DNA from: Phoronis australis
Lineage: Eukaryota > Phoronida > Phoronidae
Assembly (NCBI GenBank): GCA_002633005.1
Contig: NMRA01000028.1
Coordinates: 542,183 to 606,182, forward strand
Direction: 5' to 3'
Length of the DNA stretch: 64,000 nt
Shown here: positions 46,386 through 59,628 of the stretch, piece after piece
How positions within the stretch are numbered: position 1 is the stretch's first letter
Layout: each line of letters begins with the position of its first letter
Notes under the pieces: model-generated
Seen by the model: only the letters and a program-made list of their open reading frames with translations
Databases searched by the model: none
What the model was told of the DNA's origin: nothing
Position numbers and translations under genes: made by a program

Positions 46386-46505
46386 GTCAGTGTGCAGTCT
46401 TTACAACACTGTACTGGCTTGGTCAGTGTGCAGTCTTTACAACACTGTACTGGCTTGGTCAGTGTGCAGTCTTTACAACACTGTACTGGCTTGGTCAGTG
46501 TGCAG
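46386..46505. repeat. 36-bp tandem repeat at an assembly join
   Basis: GTCAGTGTGCAGTCTTTACA plus the rest of a 36-base unit recurs at 46386, 46422, 46458 and 46494, directly right of the single N. The first copy of the block has only one unit (near 45078-45111). The extra units may be real polymorphism or an assembly stutter. Confidence 0.8.
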
Positions 46506-47784
46506 TCATTTGCTGTTAACACATGGTCACTCAAGTGCCTTCACTTCTTTCTAGTCCAGTTGAAAGGCAATTTAACATTACCTATTGAATATATGATCCT
46601 TCACTTTCCTGCCTGGTCAGTCTTCTGTGTGAATGTAACCTCTTTTTGTGAGCAGGTTTTCTCAGATAGACATCAGCCTTAATTTCTGACCTCCTGAAGA
46701 GAGGTATTATATACTTGAGTTGGTCATCTTTTGTTGAACCTCACAAATAGATGGGCAGATATGCACTCTCTTAAAATATGATGCTATCACCAGCCAGGGT
46801 GGGTGGCCGAACGGTGAGTGCCTTCTCTCATATTGTCTTTTCATTGTCTCACTAATCTCATTGGATATTGTAACTTTATGCATATGTGTTACTGGGATGT
46901 AGTGATGTTCTTTACAAAAGGCTCATTTCATCAATGTATAGAACTTTATTTTCTGTGCAAGGTTAGCACTGTATGATATACACAGGAGCAGGGTTTTGAC
47001 AACTACAGAAATTTGTGATTGACTAAATAAATGACATTTATTCCATTTTTTTTCCTTTTAATGACTAGTGGTGTTTGGTTTCTGCCATAAATATATTTTT
47101 GTTCTCTGTTTTCTTGGTTACTTGAATATTTCCCTGGAAGTACTCCTTTCAACTCTTTGTATAATGTTGCTTGACATAGGGAGAGAGATACCAGAAATAA
47201 ACATTAAATTCTTGGCATAGGTTGCATAATACTGATAGGTTATTATACATAATGTTAGTCATTTGCAAAATTACATCAGGAGACAGTTATTAGATCAGAT
47301 CAACTGCAGCATATTCTACTATTTGCATCTAAGACTGGGTGGAGATCCTTATGTCTAGGGTGATCACTGTCCAGCACTCACATCTTGGTGAGACAGCTTT
47401 ATTGGTTTGAAGTACTCCAATTAGCGCATTGAAAGCACTCCAGAGGTGAGTCAACTGTATGTAGAGATTTTCAATGGAGAAACCTGTGGTTATTAAGTTT
47501 AATCTTTGAAAATTCAAGATTCTCAGTATCTACTTGTTACCGTTTTGTATTCTGGGAAAAGGTTTGATTTTGTTGTCATTTTGGCTTGGGAACACTTGGC
47601 CTGGTATGTTTTATGTGACTGATATTTTACTGCACCCGTTTGACCAGTTTAATTTCAGATGTAGGGTCATCTAATCCAATAATGCCTCTCTAGTGGGCTA
47701 ATGTTACTTACAGATGCCAATATTGGAACTTTATTGGGTAGAGTTCAAATGGGTATAAACTTCTGTGAAATGACTCTTAAATTT
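46472..47784. repeat. Duplicated block, copy 2
   Basis: Second copy of the block at 45078-46384. It continues into unique sequence at the point where copy 1 meets the N (after CTTAAATTT), as expected if the two are alleles or a tandem duplication. Confidence 0.85.
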
Positions 47785-48450
47785 GTTTATTTGAACAGCA
47801 GCTGTCTGGCATCCGTAGGTGAGTTTTTTTTGAATGAATTAATTTCACCTTTTTCGACATCAATTTTTCTCAATAACTATCCTGGCGAACATCTGCACAA
47901 ATTTATTACACCTCCCCCCCCTCGACTGGCAAAGGGCCTCTTCTGTCAGGAATTTCACGTGCCAGATATGAGATTGTCCAACCTAGTATGTGCTATATCG
48001 CTGGTTGCTCAATTTATCCAAAAAGATGCAAAGTAGTCCTTTTACAATATTGACCGACTTAGGAAGCATTAAAAGGACTACACGAATTGGAAAACATTGA
48101 TTTTGTGATGAAGTTTTGTTATTGCTGGTATGCGTAGTGTTGTGCTAGACTTTTCAAGTATACTGGTATTAGCCAAACTGGCTAAAACCTTTGAAATCTT
48201 TTAGTGATTTGGCAAAGTTATTATCCAAAGATTTCAATATTTGCCAATATCACACATTTGGTGAAATACACAATATTAAGTATTGCAGAGACAGGATGCC
48301 GATGCTTCTTACAAGACAGGATTTAGCAATAACCCTTTATGATTGGCATATGTCCCGAATAATATATAAATGATACATGCGTTGCAAGCCTCGTTACAAG
48401 AGAAGAAAAGGAGATCGATGTATGCGATATAAGATCATTTGTTATGACTA
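47785..48450. other. Spacer
   Basis: Nothing recognised. A C-run near 47915-47922 and short unsupported frames only. Confidence 0.4.
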
Positions 48451-49936
48451 CCGTATTCGCCCTAATAAGCCCCCAGGCACTTGGAAAAATTCACTTCAGG
48501 AAGGGGGGTGCTTATTATAGCCCAAAGTGGTTGAAACCCGGTCTCCGAATCAGGCGAAATCATAAGCTAGAATCCATCAAATTTATGCTCTGTGACGCCT
48601 AACTGTAACCTATGACAGAGTTTCTATAAAATTGCTATCAAACTTTGTTGTTAAATTACGAGCATATTTAAAAAATCCCAGTGCGAAAACTTGCCAACTG
48701 ATGCGTCGCTGCCTCGTGATCGCCGATAGGTCAACTTGAATTCTTGAGTAAAAATACAGTTTCGACTCAACAAATTATCTGAAGTCCGCTTTAAGTTTTC
48801 AAAATAGTAAGATTTTTATGTTCCTGTGGTGTCGGGATTAACTGCATGTTAAGTCCAAATTTGTGCTAGATCGTACTCCGCAACACGAGAAAAATCTCTG
48901 GACGAACACACATGTTGTTGTCACGTGATGTTTGTTTTGAAGTTCGTCTGCGTATGGTGTGAATGAGCGAACGCGTTCGTGTCATCAGAGTTCACTTGCC
49001 AGAGTAAATGCGATGTAACGATTTAGGTGTGCATTGTAACTAAGGAAATTAATACTAGCTGTAAAGCAGAACGTGTTTAATTTAGCACTTGATCTCATCT
49101 GTTAAAAATGTTCGAGAATTGTCTCGTCCGATGTCATTGAGTCGGCGGGTGACTGGATGCGTGACAGTCTAACAGTTATTTTTCGGGGGTGTAAGGGTGC
49201 GGAAGTGTTCACTATCAGTGGGTCATTTTGACTTTAAAAACATCAATTACGACTAATTTAATAACTCCCCCTTAAAAATAACACAAACGTTTTTACGGTA
49301 TTAGAAACTTTTGGAAATAAGTGCCAGTATTGATTTCTTGCCGATGCTGTGCTACCCGTTTAATGAATAGATTATGTTCCCGGAGACTAATCCTCGATGA
49401 CAGGTGCTTGAATGTAGCACGTGCTTCCTGGCCACGTGCTTTGAACTGAACAAAGGTCAAGTTTTTATTAATCCATGATTCGCTGTTTTCATGTGTAGAA
49501 AGAAATTTGGATTCCTGTTGAGGGAGATCTGGACGGGAAAGATACAATAGAATCCCTTTGACAAGTAGGCTGCGTCTGCTCTGAAAGGCCACTATTGGAC
49601 ACGTCCCTCGCAAGATCAGCAAAACTTGCACTCTTTTTTGACGTGTTACGTCCCTCGCAAGATCAGCAAAACTTGCACTCTTTTTGACGTGTATAGTCAC
49701 GGCTAAGTACTGACATAGCGGCGAGGCTTGTGGTCTACAATTCCTCCCACAATGATTTTTTCAGGACTGTCGGATCTTATAATTGATAAATTGAAGACAT
49801 CACTGTAGAATTTTAAAACTGTAGGTAGGTATTTTTCGCTTCTGCACGGCGTTCATGGACTGGGCGCTTATCGCAAAGTCTGAAAACTCGTGGAGGGCAC
49901 TTATAGGGGCATGGGTGCTTATTAGGGCGAATACTG
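48451..49936. mobile_element. pogo/Tc1-like TIR element
   Basis: About 1486 bases. Left end CCGTATTCGCCCTAATAAGC and right end GCTTATTAGGGCGAATACTG are inverted with one mismatch, flanked by TA on each side. CAGTATTCGC-type ends with a TA target fit Tc1/mariner-pogo elements. The 135-residue minus-strand frame at 49293-49700 is not recognisable as a DDE transposase. Inside is a direct duplication at about 49602-49690 (ACGTCCCTCGCAAGATCAGC, then AAAACTTGCACTCTTT, twice). Confidence 0.65.
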
Positions 49937-49984
49937 TAATATCACAAGTAAAGATAGTGAATACAGATAAGTAAAATAAAAAAT

Positions 49985-51451
49985 ATAATCTCTGGTAAGA
50001 TGGGCAATAAAAAAGCACCAGCCACGTGGAAGTACGAGAGAATGACGAAAGGGAGTGATAGAGGGAGGGAAAAATTAATAAGTTTTGGAACATATGACAA
50101 TGTGGCTAGAACAAAGGTTAGCTGAAAACGAGGTTACAATAACAAAGAAAATGCCTTAGGACACGTGACAATCATCAGCCTATGAGAGTCAAGAGCTGAC
50201 CAAACTCAAGGCACGTGATAACTACAGACCAATAAGAAGGCTGGGAAAACGACGTGTAGTCGTACACAAAGGAATAATGGGATAGACCAATATGAGGGGG
50301 AAATATGGTTGCATCACATTAAACCCCAATAGGTACCACTGGCAAGTTAGGATGTCATAACCATAATTTTTGATGGAGAAGTGTTTGTGTTGTCCCTAAA
50401 ATAGCATGCTGGTTGTAATTTTGGTGTTTACTGAGGGAAGACAGTCCCTAACCAAGGCTCAGAATTAACTTTGTTGACTGGTTGGCCTTTCTGACCACTC
50501 AAATTCAGTTCAACTTGTCCCAATTCAAGATGAGCTTGTCCAAAAACTGGACCCAAAGGCAAATGAACCCTCACCGTATTTTTCACAGAATGCAAAACAT
50601 CACTCCATCTTTAAACACCAACCATTGAAAAGTTTCCAATCACAGTAGCTCAAAATGCTTTCCGCTTGAGTTCATAGGCCTTGCTAGGTTTAATACACTT
50701 GAAGCTGAGGACTCCCTAGAGTTTGGATCATTGGCAAGATCATAAACACATACTTAGCAATAGAAGTCTGAGACATTGTTACATACATTACAAAGCAGAC
50801 AGATGGAAAATTGCTGTTGATCTTCAATGCCGTAATAGGAGATGTGGATTTGAAAACATCAAATAATTAGTGCAATCATTGTTAACATTAAGTAATGCTA
50901 GTTTGCTTTCAAGCTTCCTGTGTTTCATTCGTGACTGTCTTGAAGTGATTGACCAGTGGCCGCTATGCAGGTGAGCGCTGAATCTACCTAGTTCGCTTAT
51001 TATGGCATTGATCAGGCAGAAGTCTCATCGTCCGCTTCAAGCCGGAAAGGCATTCCCTTGCAAGTCACTAAGTAAGTCACTAACTGGAAGTCTTTTTTGA
51101 TGGCTTATATATTACAAATGCTTCACAGAAAGTACTTTGTGTGTGCATGTGTGCATTCAAAGTAGTTAATTTAGTGGTCCAATACAAAAGTGGTTTTTTG
51201 AATCCGTGCATGATGGTACATTGGTGCCTTAAGCGGTAGTTCTTGTTGGGTTGATCGAAGGAAGGTGGCTCCATTTGAATGGTCAGAAAAGTCTTGTGCA
51301 TCAGCGACCTTGGTTTGAAATTTTCTTGCATGTGCTCCCCAAAGATCAGACTTTATTTAATGTCAGCTGTAAAATTACAATTCCTCATATTATAAGGCTT
51401 AATTTTTTCCGTCTAATAGGAAGTTGAGATCCTAAGGAGGACACAACTTGC
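49985..51451. repeat. Duplicated block, copy 1 (before the gap)
   Basis: Starts ATAATCTCTGGTAAGATGGG and matches 52016-53474 at an offset of 2023-2031, with an estimated 1-2% substitutions. It stops at the gap. No supported gene; the frames inside are the same in both copies but carry no domain. Confidence 0.9.
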
Positions 51452-52015
51452 NNNNNNNNNNNNNNNNNNNNNNNNNNNNNNNNNNNNNNNNNNNNNNNNN
51501 NNNNNNNNNNNNNNNNNNNNNNNNNNNNNNNNNNNNNNNNNNNNNNNNNNNNNNNNNNNNNNNNNNNNNNNNNNNNNNNNNNNNNNNNNNNNNNNNNNNN
51601 NNNNNNNNNNNNNNNNNNNNNNNNNNNNNNNNNNNNNNNNNNNNNNNNNNNNNNNNNNNNNNNNNNNNNNNNNNNNNNNNNNNNNNNNNNNNNNNNNNNN
51701 NNNNNNNNNNNNNNNNNNNNNNNNNNNNNNNNNNNNNNNNNNNNNNNNNNNNNNNNNNNNNNNNNNNNNNNNNNNNNNNNNNNNNNNNNNNNNNNNNNNN
51801 NNNNNNNNNNNNNNNNNNNNNNNNNNNNNNNNNNNNNNNNNNNNNNNNNNNNNNNNNNNNNNNNNNNNNNNNNNNNNNNNNNNNNNNNNNNNNNNNNNNN
51901 NNNNNNNNNNNNNNNNNNNNNNNNNNNNNNNNNNNNNNNNNNNNNNNNNNNNNNNNNNNNNNNNNNNNNNNNNNNNNNNNNNNNNNNNNNNNNNNNNNNN
52001 NNNNNNNNNNNNNNN
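51452..52015. other. Assembly gap, 564 N
   Basis: Unsequenced bases between two near-identical blocks. Frames of 193-248 codons across it are artefacts. Confidence 0.99.
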
Positions 52016-53474
52016 ATAATCTCTGGTAAGATGGGCAATAAAAAAGCACCAGCCACGTGGAAGTACGAGAGAATGACGAAAAGGAGTGATAGAGGGAGGG
52101 AAAAATTAATAAGTTTTGGAACATATGACAATGTGGCTAGAACAAAGGTTAGCTGAAAACGAGGTTACAATAACAAAGAAAATGCCTTAGGACACGTGAC
52201 AATCATCAGCCTGTGAGAGTCAAGAGCTGACCAAACTCAAGGCAACTACAGATCAATAAGAAGGCTGGGAAAATGACGTGTAGTCGTACACAAAGGAATA
52301 ATGGAATAGACCAATATGAGGGGAAAATATGGTTGCATCACATTAAACCCCAATAGGTACCACTGGCAAGTTAGGATGTCATAACCATAATTTTTGATGG
52401 AGAAGTGTTTGTGTTATCCCTAAAATAGCATGCTGGTTGTAGTTTTGGTGTTTACTGAGGGAAGACAGTCCCTAACCAAGGCTCAGAATTAACTTTGTTG
52501 ACTGGTTGGCCTTTCTGACCACTCAAATTCAGTTCAACTTGTCCGAATTCAAGATGATGTTGTCCAAAAACTGGACCCAAAGGCAAATGAACCCTCACCG
52601 TATTTTTCACAGAATGCAAAACATCACTCCATCTTTAAACACCAACCACTGAAAAGTTTCCAATCACAGTAGCTCAAAATGCTTTCCGCTTGAGTTCATA
52701 GGCCTTGTTAGATTTAATACACTTGAAGCTGAGGACTCCCTAGAGTTTGGATCATTGGCAAGATCATAAACACATACTTAGCAATAGAAGTCTGAGACAT
52801 TGTTACATATACAAAGCAGACAGATGGAAAATTGCTGTTTATCTTCAATGCCGTAATAGGCGATGTGGATTTGAAAACATCAAATAATTAGTGCAATCAT
52901 TGTTAACATTAATTAATGCTAGTTTGCTTTCAAGCTTCCTGTGTTTCATTCGTGGCTGTCTTGAAGTGATTGACCAGTGGCCACTATGCAGGTGAGCGCT
53001 GAATCTACCTAGTTCGCTTATTATGGCATTGATCAGGCAGAAGTCTCATCATCCGCTTCAAGCCGGAAAGGCATTCCCTTGCAAGTCACTAAGTAAGTCA
53101 CTAACTGGAAGTCTTTTTTGATGGCTTATATATATTACAAATGCTTCATAGAAAGTACTTTGTGTGTGCATGTATGCATTCAAAGTAGTTAATTTAGTGG
53201 TCCAATACAAAAGTGGTTTTTTGAATCCCTGCATGATGGTACATTGGTGCCTTAAGCGGTAGTTCTTGTTGGGTTGATCGAAGGAAGGTGGCTCCATTTG
53301 AATGGTCAGAAAAGTCTTGTGCATCAGCGACCTTGGTTTGAAATTTTCTGCCATGTGCTCCCCAAAGATCAGACTTTATTTAATGTCAGCTGTAAAATTA
53401 CAATTCCTCATATTATAAGGCTTAATTTTTTCCGTCTAATAGGAAGTTGAGATCCTAAGGAGGACACAACTTGC
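52016..53474. repeat. Duplicated block, copy 2 (after the gap)
   Basis: Second copy of 49985-51451, ending AGGACACAACTTGC, the very bases at which copy 1 meets the gap. It then runs into unique sequence. Confidence 0.9.
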
Positions 53475-56400
53475 CTTTAAGTAACCATCAGTAAGTTTTT
53501 ATTGGAACCTTAGCGGAACCCTACCTTATTTGGGCAGAAAAAAATACCGGAATGAGTTTTTTTCTGAAGCAGGCATGAATTAGTTTTTTAGCTGATACAC
53601 TTTTCAACTTTATTGCAAAAAAATGATGAAAGCATTCATGTAAGCAGCCCGTGGCCAGCTTATTATGTATATGTGTACAGTGCTTGCATTGCAAAATTGG
53701 ATTCTTTGCACAAAAGGCTGTTGGGCTATTGAACTATTACTCTATTCTAAATGGTAATCCATCGTCTACAATCCGCCCATATTTTCTTTCATTCTTGCTT
53801 GTTAAAGTCCCATGTCAGTTGTGGATCCCTGTAGGCATTAACCTGATAAACCGTTTGGGTTTATAACAACCTCTCACTTCTCAAAAGTTTTTGAGTTCTC
53901 TAATTTAAGGGGCCTGGGCTGTAACATGGATGAGTGGTAATCATCATCTACTGAAATTTGTGATCTTGAAATTGGCACAGTTTTGAGGTCAACATTCCCA
54001 ATGTGACAGTGTCTGAGCCAAACTGGCTAAAAACTACAGTGGTGAGTGTTGCTCTTATTTGTTTCCATATGTCACAGCAAACGCGTGCAATAAAGCACCA
54101 AAAGTGAGTCCCAATTTCTCAGGGTGTCCATGACCAATGATGCATGACTGCGTTTTTATAACCCCATGTCAACCTGAGATTGTTGTGTGGAGACTGACAT
54201 GGGTCTTCTATAGGTTATGGTTTTCTTACATCCCATCTTAAATACTTTTTGATCCTAGGCAGCCACTGCACTGTTAAGGCTGTAGTTAGCAAGTTAAAAG
54301 AGACACAACTACTGGTTCTTACGGTGTTTCTTACTTTCAATATTTGGTACGGGTGTCCATGTGTAATAGGGCCTTCAAGTGCTGAACATGGTGTCCTAGC
54401 TAGGCTGCCTACATTTAAGTTGGGATGTAAAAGTAAGAACCCTAAAATTTGAGATACTCGAAATCTAGAAGAGAAACTCAGTTGCATGGACATTACAAAA
54501 TCAGTAAACCAGGAAATGTGGAATATGATTCAAGCCGTTAAACACTCAAAACTGGCATCATGCGGCAAATGTATTATGTTTTCGAAAGGATTTCAGTTAT
54601 TCGTTTAATCATTGAATCATAGGTAACTTTCCATTAAATTGTGCGAATTTCAAGTTTTTGCCAGAGGTGCCTCTGTTTACTCTTGCTGTATTGGAAAATA
54701 CTACTTCTGTGATACCCACTTTTTGCAGATAGTAAAAAATTAAAACTGTCCAACTCCGCGAAGCACAATTTTCCTGCTATTGCTGCAGTGAGAAATTCCT
54801 TAGCAAAGGCTGTGTAACAGAGGGGGCTTTGGTGAACATTGCTGAGGAGTCATTTGTGTACTGTCCATCCTGTTTGCTATCTTAGATTTCAGATAGAGAA
54901 ATGTGTTGAAAGTGTAGACTAGCAAAGTTCACAGGCAAGTTAAATCTCCCGACAGCTGGCAATGCAAACTCAAGTTGGCGTTTCAGCAGAAACTATGCAA
55001 TTTGCTAGTCTGGAAAAAATGCCAGCTTTCCACTGAGACTGGCTTTTTTACAAAAAGAAATTTGAGTAGAATGAAACCAATTGCTAAAAACAAGGCAATT
55101 CAACTAACATAAGTCAGGTTTAAAAGTCAGCAAATTAGTTTGGATTCTATGTAATTTTGGCTGTACTGATGCAATGGAATGCTGTAAGTAAGGGAGGGCA
55201 TCTGTAAATTCAGTCGTGGGCTTTACAATTATACTCCATTACTTTGTTGATCATGTCAGTCTAATCATCATTCATGCCATCATTTATGGAAAAGGCGTTT
55301 GGTCATTTATCATAACGCAGTGATAAGACGTAATGAATTATGAAGAGTGATGATAAACCTTGCGTGAAAATTATTCCAACTGCTCATCAACCATTTATAT
55401 CACATTCCATTCATATGAATGTATAGAAATTATTGATAGCAATCCTTGTAAAAATCTTATTTTAGATTATGATCAGCCGAAATTGTCCATAACTTCAGTA
55501 AACAACAACAGAATGGCACCTTGATCAGATTATGTCAACAAACTGTAAAACATACTGTTATACTGTTGTAACTGTTGCCCCACAGACTGTCTGTAAATGT
55601 AAATGTCCTTTCTGTTTTGAGTTTTCCTGATTTGATTAATTGCTATTGCTAATTAGGTGCCATGTCCATAAAATTCTGTGCGTATCTTTCCTAGTTTATT
55701 TCAGTGATTTTCAGACTGAAGTTAGATTGACAGCGGGGATACACCTACTCTCAAAATACGCTGATACGGGTCAATACTTCAGTAGGTGAAGTGAACTGGA
55801 GCATTGTCAAAAGATAAAGTGTGAAGCACTCTGAGCTGAAAGATTAACAAGTGGTATAGTGCAGGTTTAATTGAGCAAGAGGAGGCCTGTCTATTGGATC
55901 AACTGTGTTTTGGTGATGAAATGTGAGGCTTGCAGCCAGCTCGTCTGTCTGAACCATAGCAATCTTGTCTTTACCTAGGTTTTGTGTGTTGGGAGATGAC
56001 TTAGTAAGGTGAAATGGAGGAGGTGAGGTTGTGACGGTCTTACTTGGACTGACAAGATTTGGAGCAAGTTTGTGTAAAGCAGGAAGGATATTGAGTAGCC
56101 TTGGTACAAAGCAGTATACTAAATATTTTTTGACGATGGCATTCATGCAGCTTACTGGTAGGCCTGAGATATTGAGGTACATGACGATGTTTATGCACCA
56201 TGAAAAAATATGATTTTAAAGAATTTATGGAAATATGGGTGAAGACATGATATTTTAATGGATGTTTGTGACCATAATTTTATTTCTGTATTGATACTAT
56301 ATTACTTTCACTGAAGAATAAGATTTTTCCTACTTTTCACCTCGTTCAGCTAAAAATGAAAAAACATAATTAGACCTTTTACTCTGGTAGGACTTCATTT

Positions 56401-58176
56401 GCTTTACTAGTGACTTGAGTAGGTAAATGGACGAGAAAACTAACATGGTAAGGAACATTATAAGACCAAATTTATGCGATTAAAATTCCTAACTCAATTG
56501 TTATTTTTGCCAATCACACAGGTTGAAATACAACTTTAAATGTTATATTTTTGTAGCAATAGTCTTTGATTTCTTGCCCTGTGTATGGTGTTGCCTTATT
56601 TATTTTAACATTATCCGCTATATTTGCAATCATTACCTTACGCTTTTGTTTCAGAAAATAAAATGGGTCAGGTTTGCAATGCAAAAGTTTCAAATGTTGA
56701 TTGTCAATTAGTCCAAATATTTGATTACCAACTTTATGCAAATATTTGATGATCGTTCCTTTACTTTGTTTGACTTGAACAGTTTATTTCTTTAATCAAT
56801 GTTTTATGCTGTATGATGTATTCAGTATAGGCAGGGTGTGAGTGATTGAGTTTTAAACAGTTTGGGGTCACTTTATAAATTCAGTATTCACACTAGGGCA
56901 ACTGGTCTTATCACCCCCTTTCATTGACTCATTCACATGGACTGTTTACCTGGTTATTAAACTTGAACTTGATTTATTAATGCCTGAGCTGTTTATGTAT
57001 CAGGCATCTGAGGACAAACTTCATGCAGTCTGGCCACAAAACTGGTGTTGTCTCTTTGGAGAACTTGTCATTGTACACTGAAGTAGCTACTGAGACATAG
57101 CAGTGAAGCCTCTCACTTGCTCAGTTTGTTTTCTTTTTGGTAAGTTAATTCTGGTTGGGTTTTGTGGACATGTATCATACGTGGACAGTAGTCCATGAAC
57201 CAGAGACATTAGCTATGTACTTGGGTGGAGGAATCTGCTTAAAGAATAGAAACAGTGAATTCTGACCCATGATACTTCTGAAATTTTTTGCGACCACCGG
57301 AATTTGAGGCCCAATGTGAATGGTGATTTAAATCGTCGTAAATTTAGAATGGTATTAAAGTTTGAATGCTCAGAAAGACGGGATTAGTGCGTAGACTTAG
57401 GTTTAGACCAGATTATTTTCATGACCAGTCTGTTCGATCTAATTGTTCTGTCTGGGGTCTGCTTGTGTTCAGTTTGTTTGCGCCTTTGCGGTTCTGAACC
57501 TAACAGTTGCAGAAATGAAATTTATAGCTTAGACCATTATGTAAAAATCATCTGTGGCGAATTTGCCTCTCATTTTTATTTTGTTTTTCTTGCTAACAAG
57601 TCTTACGTTCATAGTAGAAGGGGTTATCAAGCACAAGCTAGCAAATATATCTCACCATCAAGACTTTAGACTGCCATGAACAGCTGTATTCCTCAGAATG
57701 TTTAGCTACGTTAGATCGCTACTAGGGCCAGTGTGCGGTTGTGTATTCATGACAATTCCTGGCCTTCATCTCTATTGATAGAAGGGTTTGATGACAGATA
57801 TAGATATCTTCTTTTAGTATATGCACAATTCCGTGATAAGGTCCACCTCAAGACAAAAAATTAAGAACATGACTACTAACATTTCTGGTCTCATTTGAAA
57901 GCCCAGTCTCTCTAATTTCAGGATCCGTATTTGACTATCCTATAACTCAATTATTTGCCTAAATGGCCCCATTTTTGGAGGTCACTTGACTCTAAAAAAT
58001 TAGCTCGATTTTCATGTGTGTTGCTAGTTATTGCCAAAAGTAAGCCAGATTACGGGTATTTCACTATATCATCAAATTTGTGCAATCACATGAAGCCCAA
58101 ACTTTATAAAAATAACGTTTCAACTTTGGCACATCATTGACCTCTTGGGGTCAAAGACCAACTCCTGGATATCATA
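53475..58176. other. Intergenic, nothing recognised
   Basis: AT-rich. The frames at 55844-56182, 56514-56741 and 57421-57669 have no recognisable domain or splice context. A short phrase near 57850-57900 recurs at about 40105-40175. Exons of the 34-kb gene could lie here undetected. Confidence 0.45.
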
Positions 58177-58957
58177 GACTCTATTTACGCAGCGGACATT
58201 AAAATCCAAAGCGAGGCTCACTGCGGTAAACAAAGCGGAAATTTACATTGCGTCGGTCTTTGGAGTCCAACCTGAATATTAAATCTTAAAAAATGTGTCA
58301 ATAATTAACTACAGCGACGTAGGAAAATACAGTTAAAGAACAAGTCAATGCACCAAAGAGTTGTCTGACGAAAGGATATATTTTTTTCCGGAAAACTAGG
58401 TTCGAAACATGAAAAGTAAACATGACCAAATTTGCTGCGATCGTAGTGTTACGGATTAGGTATCATGCTGAATGTAGGGTTACGTTTCTTCAAATAAATT
58501 CTTGATAAAAATGCTTTCTACACGAACCAGGTCATCTGGTCGTATTGCTGACGAGATATATTCGACAGTGGTGGCTCATAGCATTTTGCTGTCATGTGCA
58601 ATTAGTCTCATCTGGTTTAATTTGTTGATCAAGAGTAGGCCTATTAGCTTCAAGCATAGCCTAGGTCCTGTGAGGCACTACCGGGACTAACAGTTGATTT
58701 GTCATTGATCTGAAATAATACTTGATGTTATTAAATATATATTTTGATTACGATAAAAAAGTACACTCGCGACTGAAAATAAAAATTATATGACCATCAA
58801 TTCTGCTTTCTTGGTTTTAATAATTATGTCTATTTCATGTGTTATATTTTTCAAATATCAATCTCGACTAAGTTGAATTTTAAAATTAAAACACCTAATT
58901 CTTTCGTCCAAAGCATAACCTCGTTTAGAGCTCAATTTCAGTTAACTGGACAGAAAA

Positions 58958-59120
58958 CAGTGGCGGATTTAGAGGGGAGCCAAGGGGCTATGCCCCAGCC
59001 CCCCTAAAATTCTCCCAGATTCCATTTGGCAGTTCAGGAGCGCGAATTTTTGACGGGCAAAATCCTGGCTAATACTCTGCCTTGCCCCCCCCCCCCCAAC
59101 TCAAAGTCCTGGATCCCCTG
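58958..59120. mobile_element. hAT-like MITE nested in copy B
   Basis: Begins CAGTGGCGGATTTAGAGGGG and ends GGATCCCCTG. The interior has a small palindrome GGGGCTATGCCCC. The uninterrupted site is preserved in copy A near 42220-42230 (GGACAGAGCAAGCATAG), which fixes this as an insertion. Confidence 0.6.
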
Positions 59121-59318
59121 GAACAAGCATAGTTATCATGTTTCTTCAGAGGCCTCGTTCATATCCGAGGGGAAAGGTGCTTCATGTGTGTGCGGCCTTC
59201 TGAGGGGGAACGTTTCGCCGAGTGACGGGTCAGTGAAAACTCTACTGACCTCCCGATCACCATCAATAGTACCCCGCCCTTTTGCAAGCTCTCATAGCTC
59301 TGTCTCAAGTAGCATTTT

Positions 59319-59628
59319 CAGTGGCTGATCTAGGATACCATATAGGCCTAGTGAGGGGGGCCCGACATCCTCGGAGAAGCGGGCAAAGCGTGATTGCATG
59401 CACGCAGGCGGCCGTAAGTTGCGGGCGCCTATGATGTATACCTTCTGCTCAGGAAATCTGTCGTTGGACTAAAAAAAATAAAACTGAACGTGTTTTCCCC
59501 CCTCGTCCGCTACTGGTCCTAGCTCGAACTCAGTACAAGTTTCCTCCCGCTTCACGTTTTGCTGGTTTATTTTGCTTGCGGCAGTCAAATGGGGGGCGGG
59601 CCCCTGACCCCCTCTAAATCCGCCTATG
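59319..59628. mobile_element. hAT-like MITE, 310 bp, nested in copy B
   Basis: Left CAGTGGCTGATCTAGGATAC and right CCCTCTAAATCCGCCTATG are inverted versions of the same terminus family as 58958-59120 (GGCGGATTTAGAGGG). It is flanked by CATTTT and ATTTTG, which overlap the intact CATTTTG of copy A near 42390. GC-rich interior, no frame. Confidence 0.65.

Noticed and set aside
49293-49700. 135-residue minus-strand frame in the pogo-like element
   Set aside because: No DDE or helix-turn-helix pattern. It is interrupted by the internal direct repeat and looks non-coding.
51385-52131. Long open frames across the gap
   Set aside because: Created by the run of N, not by sequence.
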